Assembly: GCA_902766845.1 (NCBI GenBank)
Contig: CACXFD010000246.1
Location: forward strand, 1-7,239
Source: an uncultured Lachnospiraceae bacterium
GTDB lineage: Bacteria; Bacillota; Clostridia; Lachnospirales; Lachnospiraceae
Direction of reading: 5' to 3'
DNA: 7,239 bases
Positions 6,367-7,239 of the stretch are shown one piece after another. The notes under the pieces are model-generated. The model saw only the letters and a list, made by a program, of their open reading frames with translations. It had not been told where the DNA came from and searched no databases. A program made the translations under genes and the position numbers. Each line of letters begins with the position of its first letter. Position 1 is the stretch's first letter.

Positions 6367-7239
6367 ATGAGCAGACAGAATGAAAAGCTCCTGCGGAACC
6401 GTTGGAACAGCTTCCTGCGGCGCGCGGCGGTGCTGGCTCTGACGGCGGTCCTTCTGGCAGGATCCTGCCTGCCGGCCATGCTCCTGCCGATGCATGCGAA
6501 TGCGGCGCCCTACGCTTATACGGTCACGGTCGATGAAGGCCTGCACGGCACGGCGGAGCGGTCGAAAGCGGCCGATCAGACGGTCGGCGGAGAAGGCCTG
6601 ACGTTCACGGTGCCGTACGGCGAGACGTTTGATCCCGAAGAGTACGTGACCGTCACGGTGACGGATCCGAAGTATTACTTCAAGGGCTTCCACGTGGCCG
6701 GCCAGGAAGGCGTGCGCCGCGGCGGGATCGAGATCACGAAAGACCTGCACCTGGTCGCGGCCTACGGTATCGCGGGCGGATCCGTCAAGTATACGGTCCG
6801 CTACGAGGACACGGACGGGAAGGAACTGGCCCCGGCGCGCGAATACTACGGCGATGTCGGAGAGAAACCGGTCGTGGCCTGCCTGTACTTTGAGGGCTAC
6901 CTTCCCCAGGCCTACGGCCTGACGAAGACGCTGACCTCGAACGAGGCGGAGAACGTGCTGACGTTCGTATACCGGCCGGTCGAGACGGCCGCGCCGGTGC
7001 AGCCTGCCACCCAGGCTCCGGCGCAGCCGTCCGGAGGAGAGAGCGCGGCCCCGGCGCAGCCGGGCGGGCCGGACGAGACGCAGCCGGGCGAAGAGACCGA
7101 GCCGTCCGGACAGGGCGGGACCGAGCCGTCCGGACAGGGCGAGACGCAGCCGGGCGAAGAGGAGACAATCCCGAGAATGATCAACCTGGATGACGAGACG
7201 CTGCCTCTGGCAAGCGGTGAGTCCGGAGAAGGCACCCGC
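6367..7239 (+). CDS. MucBP-like secreted or membrane-anchored surface protein, 3' partial
   Basis: The frame starts at ATG 6367, four bases after the previous TGA, and stays open for all 291 codons to the window edge. Residues 1-47 form a signal peptide (basic N-region with R10, R12, R18 and R19, long hydrophobic core, likely cleavage near A-N-A46 or A47). Residues ~49-135 are a beta-rich module ending ITKDLHLVAAYGIAGG, resembling a diverged Listeria-Bacteroides/InlB-type repeat. Residues ~139-206 match MucBP-like domains: YTVRYEDTDGKELAP, YYGDVGEKP, FEGYLPQAYGLTKTL, and a closing TFVYRPV. A Pro/Gln/Glu/Gly-rich stalk follows (~208-268), then INLDDETLPLASGE. In clostridial relatives that I recall, a similar acidic LDxExxPLA stretch precedes a C-terminal membrane segment, so an anchor is probably just beyond the window. 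A role in adhesion or mucin and matrix binding is only suggested by the domain family. Confidence 0.85.
   Translation, partial: MSRQNEKLLRNRWNSFLRRAAVLALTAVLLAGSCLPAMLLPMHANAAPYAYTVTVDEGLHGTAERSKAADQTVGGEGLTFTVPYGETFDPEEYVTVTVTDPKYYFKGFHVAGQEGVRRGGIEITKDLHLVAAYGIAGGSVKYTVRYEDTDGKELAPAREYYGDVGEKPVVACLYFEGYLPQAYGLTKTLTSNEAENVLTFVYRPVETAAPVQPATQAPAQPSGGESAAPAQPGGPDETQPGEETEPSGQGGTEPSGQGETQPGEEETIPRMINLDDETLPLASGESGEGTR
7075..7161 (+). repeat. Short coding repeats in the Pro/Gln/Glu stalk
   Basis: The 21-base unit GAGACGCAGCCGGGCGAAGAG occurs at 7075-7095 and 7141-7161. Between them lies ACCGAGCCGTCCGGACAGGGCG in two copies at 7096-7117 and 7120-7141, with a 24-base period. The protein pattern is ETQPGEE, TEPSGQGG, TEPSGQG, ETQPGEE, arranged A-B-B-A. 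The nearly identical DNA points to recent duplication in an extended stalk. Confidence 0.85.

Noticed and set aside
6247..7235. Minus-strand frames opposite genes 4 and 5
   Set aside because: They are rich in Arg, Pro and Ser as expected from reverse-complement GC-rich repeats, with no family motif, and lie opposite better supported genes.

Overview
The window reads as part of one plus-strand operon of secreted cell-surface proteins from a Gram-positive bacterium. The most likely host is a GC-rich member of the Clostridia (Lachnospiraceae-like). Supporting signs are strong AAGGAGG ribosome binding sites before each internal gene, a C-terminal sortase-type sorting signal, SipW-type (TasA/camelysin-like) signal regions, and the domain mix of BspA leucine-rich repeats, Listeria-Bacteroides repeats, Spy0128/FctA-like, SpaA/Cna-B-like and MucBP-like modules. 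Erysipelotrichia or Coriobacteriia cannot be excluded from sequence alone.

Layout: (1) positions 1-4190 hold the 3' part of a giant multidomain adhesin or pilin-like protein whose start lies upstream of the window. (2) 4203-4736 encodes a 177-aa TasA/camelysin-like protein with a SipW-type signal region. (3) 4736-5545 encodes a 269-aa secreted protein that appears to be a longer, diverged relative of gene 2. (4) 5559-6362 encodes a 267-aa surface protein with an N-terminal signal peptide and a C-terminal VVKTGD sorting signal, membrane segment and Arg/Lys tail. (5) 6367-7239 is the 5' part of a secreted MucBP-like protein that runs off the right edge.

Gene spacings are 12, -1, 13 and 4 bases. 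No internal promoter or terminator is apparent, and no stretch over 300 bases lacks a gene. The five genes are probably co-transcribed and translationally coupled.

Inferred working model: genes 2 and 3 supply small fibre- or matrix-forming subunits processed by a SipW-like signal peptidase. Gene 4 is covalently anchored to the wall by a sortase. The large adhesin (no C-terminal anchor of its own) and the MucBP-like protein provide binding and scaffold domains. Neither the signal peptidase nor the sortase is in the window. The individual families are recognisable; the combination as a functional unit is not characterised as far as I can tell, and its role as a surface fibre or biofilm-matrix locus is inference.
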